Both the position numbers and the translations under genes were made by a program. From contig NHNW01000005.1 in assembly GCA_002786025.1 (NCBI GenBank), positions 558,001 through 622,000 on the forward strand: a stretch of 64,000 nt of DNA, in the 5' to 3' direction. This document shows, piece after piece, positions 19,702 through 30,397 of this stretch (position 1 is the first letter of the stretch; every line of letters begins with the position of its first letter). The stretch is from Zasmidium citrigriseum. Lineage: Eukaryota; Ascomycota; Dothideomycetes; Mycosphaerellales; Mycosphaerellaceae. The notes under the pieces are model-generated. The model was not told where the DNA came from. It was given only the letters and a program-made list of their open reading frames with translations, and ran no database searches.

Positions 19702-21108
19702 TCACCCACTCTTCCTCAGCTCCCTCTCCAGCCACACCTCCAGCAAATCCCTCGTCCGTCTCTCATCATCCTTCTCCTGAAGTGCCTCGCCTTCTCTCCA
19801 GAGATGAATGATCCCAAAGCCTACCTCGATACAAATCAAGCCGATAATCATCCACTCCAACATACTGCTGTGCTTCTCCGATAACCTCTCTCTCAGCACC
19901 GCGGCGATCTCACTGGCATAGTCCATCTTTTCGTTAAGCACCTTGATTCTTACGCCGACGTCTAGTGCCCTGCCGACCATCTCGTAGTAGCCCTCAAGGC
20001 CGAGCTCGTGGGGCGAGTCCCAGAAAAGGTCGGGCAGGGAATCGGTAATTTCTGAGTAGAGGTTGAGTTGGGAGCGGATCTCGAGTAGCTCGCCTGTCCG
20101 TTGGAGGATCTGTCGACGGTTGATCCGCAAAGCTTTCCCTCGCGCGAGCACTTTAGGGATATGCTGCGTGGTATCGAGGTAATGCGAAAGGGCATTCTCC
20201 AGGACGGCCAGCTTAGTACTCCGCGCCAAAGCAGACGAGAACGCAATCTTGGCGAGGATGTTGTCGATCTCCGGACTGCGATTGTGATACTCCTCCTCCA
20301 CCTCAGCATCCGAGGACGAAGAATGATGCTCGCTGGGTTTCGTGCCAAGGATAATGGTATCGCCAACAATCTTCGACGTCTCTTTCGACGGATCCTCGAT
20401 ATACTCCAGATCCTCGATCTCCATCCTGTCCAAATGTCCATCAGATCCCGCAGCCACCACAAGCACCCTCTCGACAATGGTGTGCGCCATCTTCTCGGGC
20501 ACATTCCAAGTCACCACGCATCCCGAAGGAAACACAAAAATGTCACCTACACCCTGCGGTCTCTCCTCTCCCGTCTCCTCATCTTTGACCACGTAATTCG
20601 GCGTCTGCGCATGCAAGACCTGCGACCGTAGACCCGTCCTCCAGGGATCCGTCTCGTATCCTTCTCTCTGCAGAGCATGTCGTGCAGTGCTCAGATTATA
20701 CGTCTCTGCAGCACAATACCCCGTGACATCTTTTGTGTCTGCTTCTGGGTCCACATATCGTGTCCTCCCACTTCTCTTGATCAACCCTTGTGATCGTTGT
20801 GCCTCGATGGCGACTTTTCTGAGGGAGTTGGATGTCGCTCGCTTGGCGGCTTTGCGCTTTGGAGGAGGTTTAGGAGGTTGCTTCTCGGTCTCAGTGCCAT
20901 CCTTCTTGTCCTGGCGGAGTGTGCGATTGGAGGTGAAGTGGTTGCGAGGGATCCGGCGGGCTGGATTCCTCGAGGTGGAAGTGAGGCTCTGGTGGTGCGG
21001 AAGCTTGCTGGGCTGCAGAGGTGAGCTTCGGATGGGCGTGGTCGTTGTGAGAGTTCGTTTGACGATGCTGCCGAATGCGATCCAGGTGGCCGCTCTGGAG
21101 GATGCCAT
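19702..21108 (-). CDS. MRX10: DUF155 / RMND1-family mitochondrial protein
   Basis: A single exon of 468 residues. The frame is open a little further upstream, but only through a TTG codon; the first ATG is 21108 (MASSRAATW). The N-terminus is basic and Ser/Thr-rich, fitting a mitochondrial presequence. The core matches DUF155: YCAAETYNLSTARHALQ, GDIFVFPSGCVVTWNV, then a long helical region (NALSHYLDTTQHIPKVLARG; LGLEGYYEMVGRALDVGVRI) and a C-terminal membrane helix (MLEWMIIGLICIEVGFGII). Yeast relatives are Rmd1 and Mrx10; human RMND1 supports mitochondrial translation. The presequence favours the Mrx10/RMND1 branch. It shares a 180-nt divergent promoter with VPS41. Confidence 0.88.
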   Translation of the reverse strand: MASSRAATWIAFGSIVKRTLTTTTPIRSSPLQPSKLPHHQSLTSTSRNPARRIPRNHFTSNRTLRQDKKDGTETEKQPPKPPPKRKAAKRATSNSLRKVAIEAQRSQGLIKRSGRTRYVDPEADTKDVTGYCAAETYNLSTARHALQREGYETDPWRTGLRSQVLHAQTPNYVVKDEETGEERPQGVGDIFVFPSGCVVTWNVPEKMAHTIVERVLVVAAGSDGHLDRMEIEDLEYIEDPSKETSKIVGDTIILGTKPSEHHSSSSDAEVEEEYHNRSPEIDNILAKIAFSSALARSTKLAVLENALSHYLDTTQHIPKVLARGKALRINRRQILQRTGELLEIRSQLNLYSEITDSLPDLFWDSPHELGLEGYYEMVGRALDVGVRIKVLNEKMDYASEIAAVLRERLSEKHSSMLEWMIIGLICIEVGFGIIHLWREGEALQEKDDERRTRDLLEVWLERELRKSG

Positions 21109-21288
21109 ATCAATCAAATCAACAATGTGTATTTAGTTGAAATATTAGTTGATGATCTTCAGCAGCTGTGTCATCCTTCGGTCTCGGCAAGGCGGAGCTT
21201 CACGCCGACCTCGAAAGCGCCAGCTCCACCAACACCGCAGCTCTGATATCAACATCGATTGGAGAGAATCCGCGCCGATGCGTGCAGC
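21109..21288. promoter_or_regulatory. Short bidirectional promoter of DUF155 gene and VPS41
   Basis: Only 180 nt separate the two start codons, so both genes must share promoter sequence. No defined element is called. Confidence 0.6.
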
Positions 21289-24200
21289 ATGTCTGCTGAT
21301 GGCCCCGCGACCGCAAAGGACGACGAGGAGCGGCCATCCACCACCACCAGCAACGATCTCCCCGAATCCACAGCACCAGCTCCCGACGATGACGAGCAGG
21401 ACAACGAGGAGGAAGAGGACGACGAGCCCAAGCTGAAATACGCGAAGCTCACCGGCAGTCTACCTTATGTCTACCGGCCAAAAGACTCCAAACCAACCGA
21501 CTCCACCTCCGCCTTCACCGTCGTGGGCGACAAGCTGGTCTTAGGCACGCATAATGGAAGCATCCACGTCCTGGGAGTACCTGCGTTGGAGAGTCTGCGA
21601 ACATACCGCGCGCATTCCGCAAGTGTGACCAGCGTCTGTGTCAGTCCAACACCGCCACCTCCAATCCTCATACGCAGCGAAGCCGGCAATGCGACTGTGC
21701 TTCCTTCGCCGCCTGCCAGTACGAAGGGCATTCCAGCTCCGTCGAGAACTGGCACCAGCACGAGCAATCCCAGAAATCCTCAGAAAGCTCCGCAGAATAC
21801 CGTACCGAATACTCCCAACAATCAGATCTATATTGCGACCAGCTCCCTCGATGGCCACGTTTGCATCTCCTCCCTCGTCGATCCGAACGATGTCCAGCTT
21901 CGAAACTTCGCCCGTCCTGTGAATGCTGTTGCCCTGAGTCCAGAGTATAAGACTGACAAGACATATCTTTCGGGAGGTCTGGCGGGGAATCTGGTCTTGA
22001 CAGTAGGTGGAAAGGCAGGAGTTAGCACAGATGCGAATACCAACAGCGCTGCGGCGGCAGCTTCAGGATGGTTGGGTGCAATAGGTCTGGGGGCCAACAC
22101 AGGGCGAGATACCAGTCTACACTCAGGCGAGGGAGCCATCAGTACCATCAAATGGAGCTTGAGCGGGAAGTGGGTTGTGTGGGTGAACGAGGAGGGCATC
22201 AAGATCATGAGGAGTCATCTGAAGTTGAGCAGTGAACATCAGGAAGATGCGTGGAGAAGGATAGCACATGCCGCGAGACCGAATCGGAGAGGTTGGGAAG
22301 AGATGGCAGGAGTGTGGAAGGGAAAGTGTGAATGGGTGGATGAAAAGACGCTGGAGTCGGATGACTTGACGACTGGAGGGAAGTATGAGGCAACGAATGG
22401 TGTTAATGGCACCAGCAAGTCGACTCCTTCGAAAAAGAAGATCGAGAAGCTGGTCGTGGGATGGGGCGATACGGCCTGGGTAATGCACGTCCAGTCTGGC
22501 AGCTCAACGCCACAATCACCCAATGCGAAACGACAAGTTGGAAGTGCCGACATCATCCACAAACTTCAATTCCGCGACTGTATCATCTCTGGCATCAGCT
22601 TCTACACCCCTTCACTACTCGCCATCCTGGCCTACCGGACAAGAGACGATGACGATAAACCGATTCAGACTTCTTCCACCTTCAAATCCAACAAGGACGG
22701 TACTCCCTCGAAATTACGGCAGCACAGACATACCAGTCTCGCACCCCAGCTTCGACTTGTGAATGTTGTGAATGGCGAAGAGGATGAGCTGGATGAATTG
22801 TCGAACCTACAGAACTACGAGACTTTCTCGTCACAGGATTATCATCTTGGGACGGTTTTCATGCCTCCACCTTTACCCGAGAAAGCCACACGAGAACAGC
22901 AGAAGGGCAGGCTTGAAGGTATTTGGGATGCCACTGCGAGCACTCTGACAGGTGGAGGATACGCCACTCGCATGTTCTCTTCCAATGCAAGTGTCATGAG
23001 TGGGAGCAGTGGCGGGAGGGAGACGAATGGGAGAAGCTTCTCTTTCAGAGGGCAAGGATCTGAGCGAGACGTCACGCCTTCGCCCGAACTACGACGAAGA
23101 CCCGTTGATGCCCATCCCTACATGCTCGAGCCAGGACTGAAGATCTTCATTCAATCTCCCTACGACTGCGTTCTTGCTGTCAAACGAGAACTGTCAGATC
23201 ATCTGGAGTGGCTACTGGAACATCAACAATACGGCGATGCGTGGCAGCTCATCGACGAACATCCCGCTGCTGTCGACACCTCTACCACAGACCAGTCACA
23301 ATACAGCTCTACGCCTAGCTCGCCGGCGAGAGACAATGCGAGAGGCCTTGCCGACTTCTTCGCCGACGAAACAGCATCACAGAGCACCGAGACTGCCTTA
23401 CGAGCCCACAATTCGGCAGCGCAAAAGGAGAAACGCCGCATCGGTGATCTCTGGCTCCAACAACTCGTCTCTGCAAGCCAATGGGAAGAGGCTGGCAAAG
23501 TCGCAGGCAAAGTCCTAGGCACCAGCAGTCGGTGGGAGCACTGGGTCTGGACCTTTGCCCAGGCAGACAAATTCGACGAGATCACGCCGTACATTCCTTC
23601 GACGGCGATGAAGCCGCCGTTGCCGAGTCTCGTTTATGAAGTCATCCTGGCCAATTACATCCGCAAAGACAGGCAGAGACTGAGTGAGCTGCTCGATCGG
23701 TGGGACCCCGAACTGTTCGATGTCAAGAGCGTTATCAGCGCGATTGAAGCTCAATTGGACAGTGGAGAAGTCAGTGAGGAGAGTGTCGAAGATGGCGTCA
23801 AGGGAAGGGATTGGCGGATCTTGATGGAATCTCTGGCCAGACTCTATCTTGCTGACGGACGAGCCAGAGAGGCCTTAAGGTGCTACATCGCCTTGCAAGA
23901 CGCCGAGAAAGCGTTTGGACTCATTCGTGAAGAGAAGCTGCTGGACGTGATTGTCGACGACGTTCCTGGTCTGCTGATGCTGAGGGTGAGCAGAGAACAG
24001 ATGCGATCTGCTCCTCTGTCCGAACTGGAAGAAGCCACATCCGAAGCGACGCAACTCCTCGTGGACGAAGCACACCGAGGCGCAATCCACGTGTCGACCG
24101 TCGTCCAGCAACTCTCCCGCAAAGGAGATGCCTACCAACCCTTCCTCTTCTTCTACCTCCGCGCACTCTGGAACCGCAAGCCGTCGGATGCACATGTCCG

Positions 24201-25254
24201 ACGACGAGGGAAATTCGACCATTCAAGCATCAACGAAGGCCACGCTCTTGTGGAAGAGCATGCAGATCTTGCAGTTCGACTCTTCGCCGAGTACGACCGG
24301 CCCCTGCTCCTCGACTTCCTCAAATCCAGTGAAGTGTACAATTACGATAAGGCGAGGGAGATCTGCGAGAAGAGACACTACATTCCCGAGCTCGTACACA
24401 TCCTTTCCAAGATGGGCCAAACGAAAGAGGCGTTGTCACTGATTATTGGCGAGCTGGGGGATGTCAGTCAAGCGATCGGCTTTGCGAAGGAGCATCCTGA
24501 TCTTTGGGAAGACTTGTTGGACTACAGCATGAACAAGCCCTCTTTCATTCGCGGCCTCCTCGAAGAAGTCGGCGCGGCGCGATATGAGGGTTTCGACCCA
24601 ATCGATGTCGTGCGCCGGATCCCCGAGGGCGTGATCATCGATGACTTGAAGCAAGGCATTCAGCGTCTGGTGAGGGAATTCGAGATCCAGATGTCCATCT
24701 CCGAAGGCGTGGCCAAAGTCTTGCGCGGCGAAGTGAGCATGGGAATGGATACATTAAGAGCTGGCAGGAAGAAAGGCGTGCGATTTGAGGTGGTACATGA
24801 GTCGCCGACGGATATCGATCTTGCGGTTCATGATCCCCCGACGAAAGTTCCCGGTGATAATGAGGAACTTCCCGTGCCACAGCGAAGGGCGAAGAAAGAT
24901 GACAGGGAGAACGTCAAGCCGGGACATTGTGTCGGCTGCGGCGAGGTTTTTCATGAAGATGGTATGCTCTCCCTATCACCCCCACACACACTTTTACTAA
25001 CAAGCTTCGTAGAAAGAGAACCCCTCATCGGCTTCGCCTGCGGCCACGTCTACCACCTTTCTTGCCTGTTGCATGCTAACCCCGAGACTCGCGATTCGCA
25101 AGAAGCGGAGGCTTTACTTGATCAGATGGCTTCTGCAGCCAAGGAGGATGGGTATGGCGTTAGGAGTGTGGGAGGCAAAGTTGCGCATGCCCATATTATT
25201 AAGAATGTTGTTAGGGGTGGGTGTCAGTACTGTGTTGTTCCTGAGGGGGCGTAG
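21289..25254 (+). CDS. VPS41: VPS41, HOPS tethering complex subunit
   Basis: Two exons: 21289-24961 and 25013-25254, 1304 residues. ATG 21289 is the first true start; the frame extends upstream only through a TTG codon. After an acidic low-complexity lead come WD40-like repeats starting at LKYAKLTGSLPYVY and GDKLVLGTHNGSIHVL, a long clathrin-heavy-chain-type repeat region (YDKAREICEKRHYIPELVHI; FIRGLLEEVG), and a C-terminal RING-type zinc site (GHCVGCGEVF, FACGHVYHLSCLLH, GGCQYC). This is the full VPS41 layout. It acts in tethering late endosomes and AP-3 vesicles to the vacuole. The last intron (24962-25012, GTATGC, CTAAC branch, CGTAG) is 51 nt without a stop, so an unspliced message would still encode a protein, with 17 extra residues in the RING. 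Confidence 0.95.
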   Translation: MSADGPATAKDDEERPSTTTSNDLPESTAPAPDDDEQDNEEEEDDEPKLKYAKLTGSLPYVYRPKDSKPTDSTSAFTVVGDKLVLGTHNGSIHVLGVPALESLRTYRAHSASVTSVCVSPTPPPPILIRSEAGNATVLPSPPASTKGIPAPSRTGTSTSNPRNPQKAPQNTVPNTPNNQIYIATSSLDGHVCISSLVDPNDVQLRNFARPVNAVALSPEYKTDKTYLSGGLAGNLVLTVGGKAGVSTDANTNSAAAAASGWLGAIGLGANTGRDTSLHSGEGAISTIKWSLSGKWVVWVNEEGIKIMRSHLKLSSEHQEDAWRRIAHAARPNRRGWEEMAGVWKGKCEWVDEKTLESDDLTTGGKYEATNGVNGTSKSTPSKKKIEKLVVGWGDTAWVMHVQSGSSTPQSPNAKRQVGSADIIHKLQFRDCIISGISFYTPSLLAILAYRTRDDDDKPIQTSSTFKSNKDGTPSKLRQHRHTSLAPQLRLVNVVNGEEDELDELSNLQNYETFSSQDYHLGTVFMPPPLPEKATREQQKGRLEGIWDATASTLTGGGYATRMFSSNASVMSGSSGGRETNGRSFSFRGQGSERDVTPSPELRRRPVDAHPYMLEPGLKIFIQSPYDCVLAVKRELSDHLEWLLEHQQYGDAWQLIDEHPAAVDTSTTDQSQYSSTPSSPARDNARGLADFFADETASQSTETALRAHNSAAQKEKRRIGDLWLQQLVSASQWEEAGKVAGKVLGTSSRWEHWVWTFAQADKFDEITPYIPSTAMKPPLPSLVYEVILANYIRKDRQRLSELLDRWDPELFDVKSVISAIEAQLDSGEVSEESVEDGVKGRDWRILMESLARLYLADGRAREALRCYIALQDAEKAFGLIREEKLLDVIVDDVPGLLMLRVSREQMRSAPLSELEEATSEATQLLVDEAHRGAIHVSTVVQQLSRKGDAYQPFLFFYLRALWNRKPSDAHVRRRGKFDHSSINEGHALVEEHADLAVRLFAEYDRPLLLDFLKSSEVYNYDKAREICEKRHYIPELVHILSKMGQTKEALSLIIGELGDVSQAIGFAKEHPDLWEDLLDYSMNKPSFIRGLLEEVGAARYEGFDPIDVVRRIPEGVIIDDLKQGIQRLVREFEIQMSISEGVAKVLRGEVSMGMDTLRAGRKKGVRFEVVHESPTDIDLAVHDPPTKVPGDNEELPVPQRRAKKDDRENVKPGHCVGCGEVFHEDGMLSLSPPHTLLLTSFVEREPLIGFACGHVYHLSCLLHANPETRDSQEAEALLDQMASAAKEDGYGVRSVGGKVAHAHIIKNVVRGGCQYCVVPEGA

Positions 25255-25783
25255 GGACCGAGATACTGTGATTGTTGGGGTAAGGGGGCTTTTGACGCAT
25301 CAGCGATGGCGTTCTCCTTGATTGAAAGGCTCCTGGGGAGTGAGAGGATTGGAGAGGGAGGTGAGAGATATTGAGATACCCGTTGATCACTGATATTTGA
25401 ATTGTAGTCTTATGTACAAAACGCCTTTCTATGACATCCTCAACGACTTTCGACAACATGAAGTTCAATGTTGCACGGATCGTCCACGCTCGGCCAAGGC
25501 TTGCCCGAGGCGCAAGAACAAGCTTCACCATCCTGCAGGAACAGGCAAGGAACGACATCATCGCCCGGATAAATCGAACTGGCAGGTTTATCTACAAAGC
25601 TCCACCGCTCCCCGCCCGAACGATGCGCACTGGCGCTGCGACTGCTACTCTACCGTTACACTCTCACCTGGACACCCTTCGTGTCTAGGATCCTACTCCA
25701 ATGTTGTTGGAGATTTTGTAAGTGAACAATCTCTTCTCTTTGCACTCCATTCACAGTCCTTGGATGTCAGGACAGCAGCAAAA
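25255..25783. other. Intergenic between VPS41 and GH3 gene
   Basis: About 530 nt holding the VPS41 3' region and GH3 upstream sequence. An open frame from 25397 runs into the GH3 gene, but its upstream part has no protein-like features. Confidence 0.5.
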
Positions 25784-28757
25784 ATGAATCTCTTACTTTC
25801 GTGTCTGCCACTATGGCTCCTCTCCCTCTCCCCAACCTTCTCCCTCGAAACCCAGCATCAACAATATGACTCCCTCACCACCACTTCCAACAAAACCGCC
25901 TTCATCGACTCCCTCGTCTCCCGCATGACCGTCCCCGAAATGGTCCTCCAGCTCTACCTCTTCTTCGCCGACGACGCAATCGGTCCCATGAGCAACAACG
26001 AGCTCTACTCGCACGCCCTGCGCCTGGCCCCAGACGCTGGTATCGGCATCGTGCACGACTGGTACACCCTCAACAAAACCCAAATCAACTCCCTCACAGC
26101 CCTAAACATGAAAGAATCCCGCCTGAAAATCCCCTTTTTGCATACAGGGGAGTGTCTCCACGGCGTGGGCAGTTTCAAACAGAGTATGTTCCCGCAGAGT
26201 TTGGGGATGGCGGCGACGTGGGATGAAGATGTTGTGTGGAGGGTGGGCAGGGCGATTGGGAGGGAGGCGAGGAGTATTGGGGTCCATGCTTGTTTTTCGC
26301 CGGTTTTGGATGTTTGTAGGGATTCGAGGTGGGGGCGGTGTCAGGGTGAGTTCCACACGCACGAACAGATTGTGCAGGGTGCTGATGAAGTCGTGCAGAG
26401 GACTGGGGAGAAGACCACATCCTCACCAGCCACCTCGGCGTCGCCTACGCCTCAGGCCTATCCAAAAACTCCTCCTGGTCCGAGCCAGACGCCGTGGTCC
26501 CCGTGATGAAGCACTTCGCTGCACATGGCGCTCCACAGGGGGGACTTAATGCCGCACCCTGGATGGGACGGGGGAATCGAGAGGTTTTGCAGAATCTTCT
26601 TGTGCCGTTCAAGGCTGCGGTTGAACTTGGAGGGGCGAGGGGGGTCATGATGGCGTATTCGGAGTGGGATGATGTGCCGAGTCATGTGAATCCGATGTTG
26701 TATGGGGCGCTTGGGGAGTGGGGGTTTGAGGGGTTTGTTATTGCTGATGATACTGGTAAGGCAATCCCTTTTGGGAGAGATTATGGGAGTGCTGACGAGA
26801 TGTGGCAGGAATGTCGGAATTGGAGAATGTCCATGATGTGGCTTCGTCTCCCGCTGATACTATTGCGCAGTGGTTCAACGCCGGGGGGATGATCTCATAC
26901 TACGACTATCCTCTCGATGTTTATCTCAACGTAAGACGACCCCCTATTCATTACCACATGACTGACTTTTTCCAGGCCACAATCGACCTCGTAAACAACC
27001 ACACCGTCTCCCTCTCTACCCTCCAGCACAAAATGCGTCGCATCCTCGGAATCAAATACGATCTCGGCCTCTTCTCTAACCCCTACATCCCCGATACCGT
27101 TGATCCAGAAGCCATTGTCGAGGAACACATCCCCTTGACGCTCGAAGCAGCCCATAAGAGCATCGTCCTGCTGGAGAATCGCAACTCCACACTACCCCTG
27201 GATCCTAAATCTTCAAAGAAGATCGCTCTTATCGGTCCCTTTGCTGATCAGCTCAACTACGGCGACTACTCTGGGCAGTTCGGACAGTATCCTGTCGCAC
27301 ATTCTTCGACTATTCGCCAAGGGATCTTGAGCTCTCTCGAAGCAGCCAACTCCTCTGCGGAACTTGTCACGGCCTGGGGTGCCAACTCCTGGCTCTACAA
27401 TGCCCAAGTACCCATCCCAGGCTACCACCTCTCAACCCCTAACGGTACGCCGGGCGGTCTGCAAGCAACCTATTTCGCTGGAGTGAATTTCACCGAGCCC
27501 CTTGTCCACAAAACCGAAGTCCCAGTCCGAGACTGGGGCCTCTATCCTCCTCCAGGACTGCCTTCAAACAACTTCTCCGCTACTTGGGAAGGTACTCTTA
27601 CCGTCCCCGTCGACGTCCCAACAGATGGCTGGCTCGGCGTGGGAATATCATGGAACGCCACCGCAAAGCTCTACATCGACGATAAACTCCACGTCAACGT
27701 CCCTCTCACCACCACCGGAAACTTCCTCTCCAACATCCCACCACGAGCATACAGTCTCGAGAACTCAACATTAGCGCCACCAGGTTCCGAGCCGTTTACT
27801 TTTCAGCCTGGAGCGAAGCATAAGATCAAACTCGAATTCCAATCCTGGAACCTCTACCAAAAAATCGCCAACCAGAACTCCCTCAACGCCGAAGTGTTGC
27901 TGTTCTGGAACCTCGTCTCCCCCTCCAACTCCGCACTCGATCAAGCCGTGTCCGTAGCCAAAGAAGCAGACACAATCCTCCTGGCCCTAGGCGCGAACTG
28001 GAACTCCGACGGCGAAAACGGTGATCGCGCAACAATGGGCCTCTCAGCCAACCAAACAGCCCTAGCCCATGCAGTCCTCGATCTCGGGAAACCGACGATA
28101 TTAATCCTGCAGGGCGGTCGTCCCTTCGCCATCCCCGAAATCTACAACCACACCTCCACAGCCGCGGTCCTGAGCACGTGGTTTGGGGGACAGAGCGCCG
28201 GACAAGCTGTCAGTGATGTGCTTTTTGGAGCTTATAATCCTGGGGGAAGATTGCCGATTAGTGTACCCAGGGATGTGGGACAGATGCCGATTTTCTATAA
28301 TTATAAGCCGAGTACGCATAATGCGGCGTATGTGGACATCGACCCCAGCCCTGCTTATCCCTTCGGCTACGGACTTTCGTATACGAATTTTAGCACGACA
28401 TCCTTCGCCGTCGAACCAAACTCGACATTCCACCCGTCGACAGAGACCATCACATTCACTCTCCACATCAAAAACACCGGCCTCCGATCAGGATCCCACG
28501 CCCCACAAATCTACCTCCTCGGCCGCGTCTCCTCTATAACACAACCCGTCAAACAACTCGTCGCTTTCACTCGTGTATACCTAGACGCTGGAGAGAGTAG
28601 AGATGTGCGCATGCAGCTGGACGTCCAGCGGTATCTAAAAATTTTGAATCGGAAGTATGAGTGGGAGGTCGAAAAGGGGGAGTATACCTTTGCGTTGCTG
28701 GAGAATGGCGGGATGGAAGCGGATACTGGACGGAATGTTACTGTGAGGTGTGTTTGA
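25784..28757 (+). CDS. Secreted GH3 glycosidase with PA14 insert (beta-glucosidase/xylosidase type)
   Basis: Four exons (25784-26345, 26399-26755, 26809-26930, 26976-28757) give 940 residues with consistent phases. A signal peptide (MNLLLSCLPLWLLSLSPTFS) indicates secretion. GH3 landmarks: FLHTGECLHGVG, DSRWGRCQ followed by EDWGEDH across the first intron, MKHFAAHGAPQGG (KH substrate motif), and the nucleophile loop GFVIADDTG, where the aspartate is retained. The second domain has GENGDRATMGL, the acid/base region. A PA14-type insert (GLQATYFAGVNF; GTLTVPVDVPTDGWLGVG) and a C-terminal fibronectin-III-like domain follow. The family removes terminal glucose or xylose from plant or fungal wall glycans; the exact substrate is not visible. 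The third intron (26931-26975) is 45 nt and stop-free. Confidence 0.92.
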
Positions 28758-29450
28758 GGGAGTGGTCGTGAACTTCGGGGTCTGTATAGAAGTGGAGCAT
28801 GTGAGGGTAGATCGCACAAGATGGTCACGACCGCACCGCTTCAGCTGAGGTCTTGTCTGGCATTTTCTTTTCAGTGTCGGCCATTGGACCGACTGGGCTG
28901 AAAGACCCTCGGTTGTTGAAACTTGGTCCTTCTGGACGATAAGACAAGCTGTGCCGCGTCTGCCATCTGTCGGCATGCCTTCGTCCGTACACAGTTCAAA
29001 GGGATATGGTGGAAATGCAAGACCGTGAGGTGCGACGCCGGAAGTGCTGAAAGAGATTCGCCATCGTAGAGCGTGAGGTGTTCGTGGAGGCACAGGAGAT
29101 GCGGAGTTTGGTTGTGATGGTGACCAAGAGTGCGGTCGTGAAGGGATGGGAGGCAAGTTCCGAGAGACTTTGTACAGGAAAGGATGTGTTGTGTGTGCTG
29201 CGAAAGATTCCTGAGAGCAGGCGACGTGAAAGACGAAGAGATGGCAATGCAACAATACATGTATATGCCGGGCGCGGGCGCGACAATGACCACAGTCCAG
29301 CAACAACTTACTCTCCAAGTACGAAAAGCGCAGCACCCGCTCTAAGCTATATAAGTCTAAAGAAACACCCAGTCCCTCGGTAAAAAGAAACGTGCACACA
29401 GAAGAATGGGTCCGAGCCTAAGCTAGTTTCTTCCTGCCTTGTAATCCCGT
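28758..29450. other. Intergenic downstream of GH3 gene
   Basis: About 690 nt. The minus strand holds long overlapping frames (28635-29399, 28871-29293), but they are rich in Ser/Pro/His and lack domain signatures; I do not accept them as genes. Confidence 0.5.
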
Positions 29451-29562
29451 GCGGTCCTCTGTCGCAATGGTAGGGCGCAGGTTTCTTTGAGGGCGGGTAA
29501 ACTGTCGATGATTGGTGGGCCATCACGACGTGAGAGGTGCTGGGTTCGAAACTCGGCAGTAC
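29451..29562 (+). ncRNA. Possible tRNA-like unit D (weak)
   Basis: An A-box-like TGTCGCAATGG near 29458 and a good B box GGTTCGAAAC within a pairable T arm (CTGGG, loop TTCGAAA, CTCGG) near 29536-29556. The outer strands GGTCCTC and CAGTACC pair only partly. A T-rich hairpin end follows. The A-to-B spacing (about 75 nt) would allow a tRNA with an intron, but I cannot fold a clean anticodon arm. It differs from units A-C in sequence. Confidence 0.35.
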
Positions 29563-29564
29563 CT

Positions 29565-29595
29565 CGAAAAGATTCGGCTTGAGGGCTGAATCTTT
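29565..29595 (+). terminator. Hairpin with T5 run after unit D
   Basis: Arms AAAAGATTC (29565-29573) and GAATCTTTT (29586-29594) pair perfectly and are followed by another T and a second T5 run close by. It fits a Pol III stop for unit D, though the link is inferred. Confidence 0.4.
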
Positions 29596-29647
29596 TTGTC
29601 TTTTTGGAGACGATTCCAAGGCCTACTCCTCATTGTGTGTAATGCAG

Positions 29648-29690
29648 AGGGTCACAGGAATTGAATCAATGGTTCGATTTCTGTGACCCC
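29648..29690. repeat. Imperfect inverted repeat, 17-nt arms
   Basis: The left arm begins GGGTCACAGGAATTGAA and the right arm ends with its near-complement (15 of 17 positions), with a loop of about 7 nt. It lies some 85 nt after unit D. Role unknown. Confidence 0.6.
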
Positions 29691-30397
29691 TTCGTTTTCT
29701 GCATGTCGAATCTTAGAAGAACAGCGCTTCATTGTCCCTGCGCTGTGCAATGGTCTTCCGCCCGGAGGTCATAGAACATGAATCGTCGATTCGTATCCTG
29801 TGCTCGAGGAGGATCTTACACATCGATTGCATCAAATAGTGTGAAAGAGCAGGGATTGTGTTTTAGCGCAATCCGTACCTTCCCCATGCGGAGTGGTCTC
29901 ACGCGCTCTGATTGGTTGAAGTCAACTTCACCTTTCACATGGAAGGAACGCAGACAAGCAATCACAAACACATGATGAGATTCTTCGCTATTTCGAAGAA
30001 ACTGGTGCTATTCTAAGCTCATGCTACTCAAAGGGCTTATCTCGTGGTTTTCCGACATGGTTGTGAAAAAAGCCCCTGTCGCTGGTCGATTTTCAAGACT
30101 TCCAATCGTTCTTTGGGTGAATTAGATGCATTTCTGGCCGGAAGAAGTGTACTCTTAATCTTATCGGAGGACACTTGATCTCTGTTGCAACGACTTACGC
30201 ATTCAGTGGTTCGATGGAGGCTAAGAGCTGTCGGGGAACTTTGCCGCAGCGCCAAGACGGCCTCTGGGACGCTCTTGCCTGGAGACGGCATCATGACGTG
30301 CCAAGCCAGCAACAGCAACTTCTCGCACCCCGAGCAGCTTCAAATTTCCAAGCTCCAACACCCGAAAGCCTCACATTGATTCCAACGAGCACCGGTC
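29691..30397. other. Intergenic upstream of the first paralogue
   Basis: About 700 nt with no supported gene. Short frames on both strands lack features. Confidence 0.5.

Noticed and set aside
28635..29399. 254-codon minus frame behind the GH3 gene
   Set aside because: Partly antisense to GH3 coding sequence, low-complexity Ser/Pro/His, no motif.
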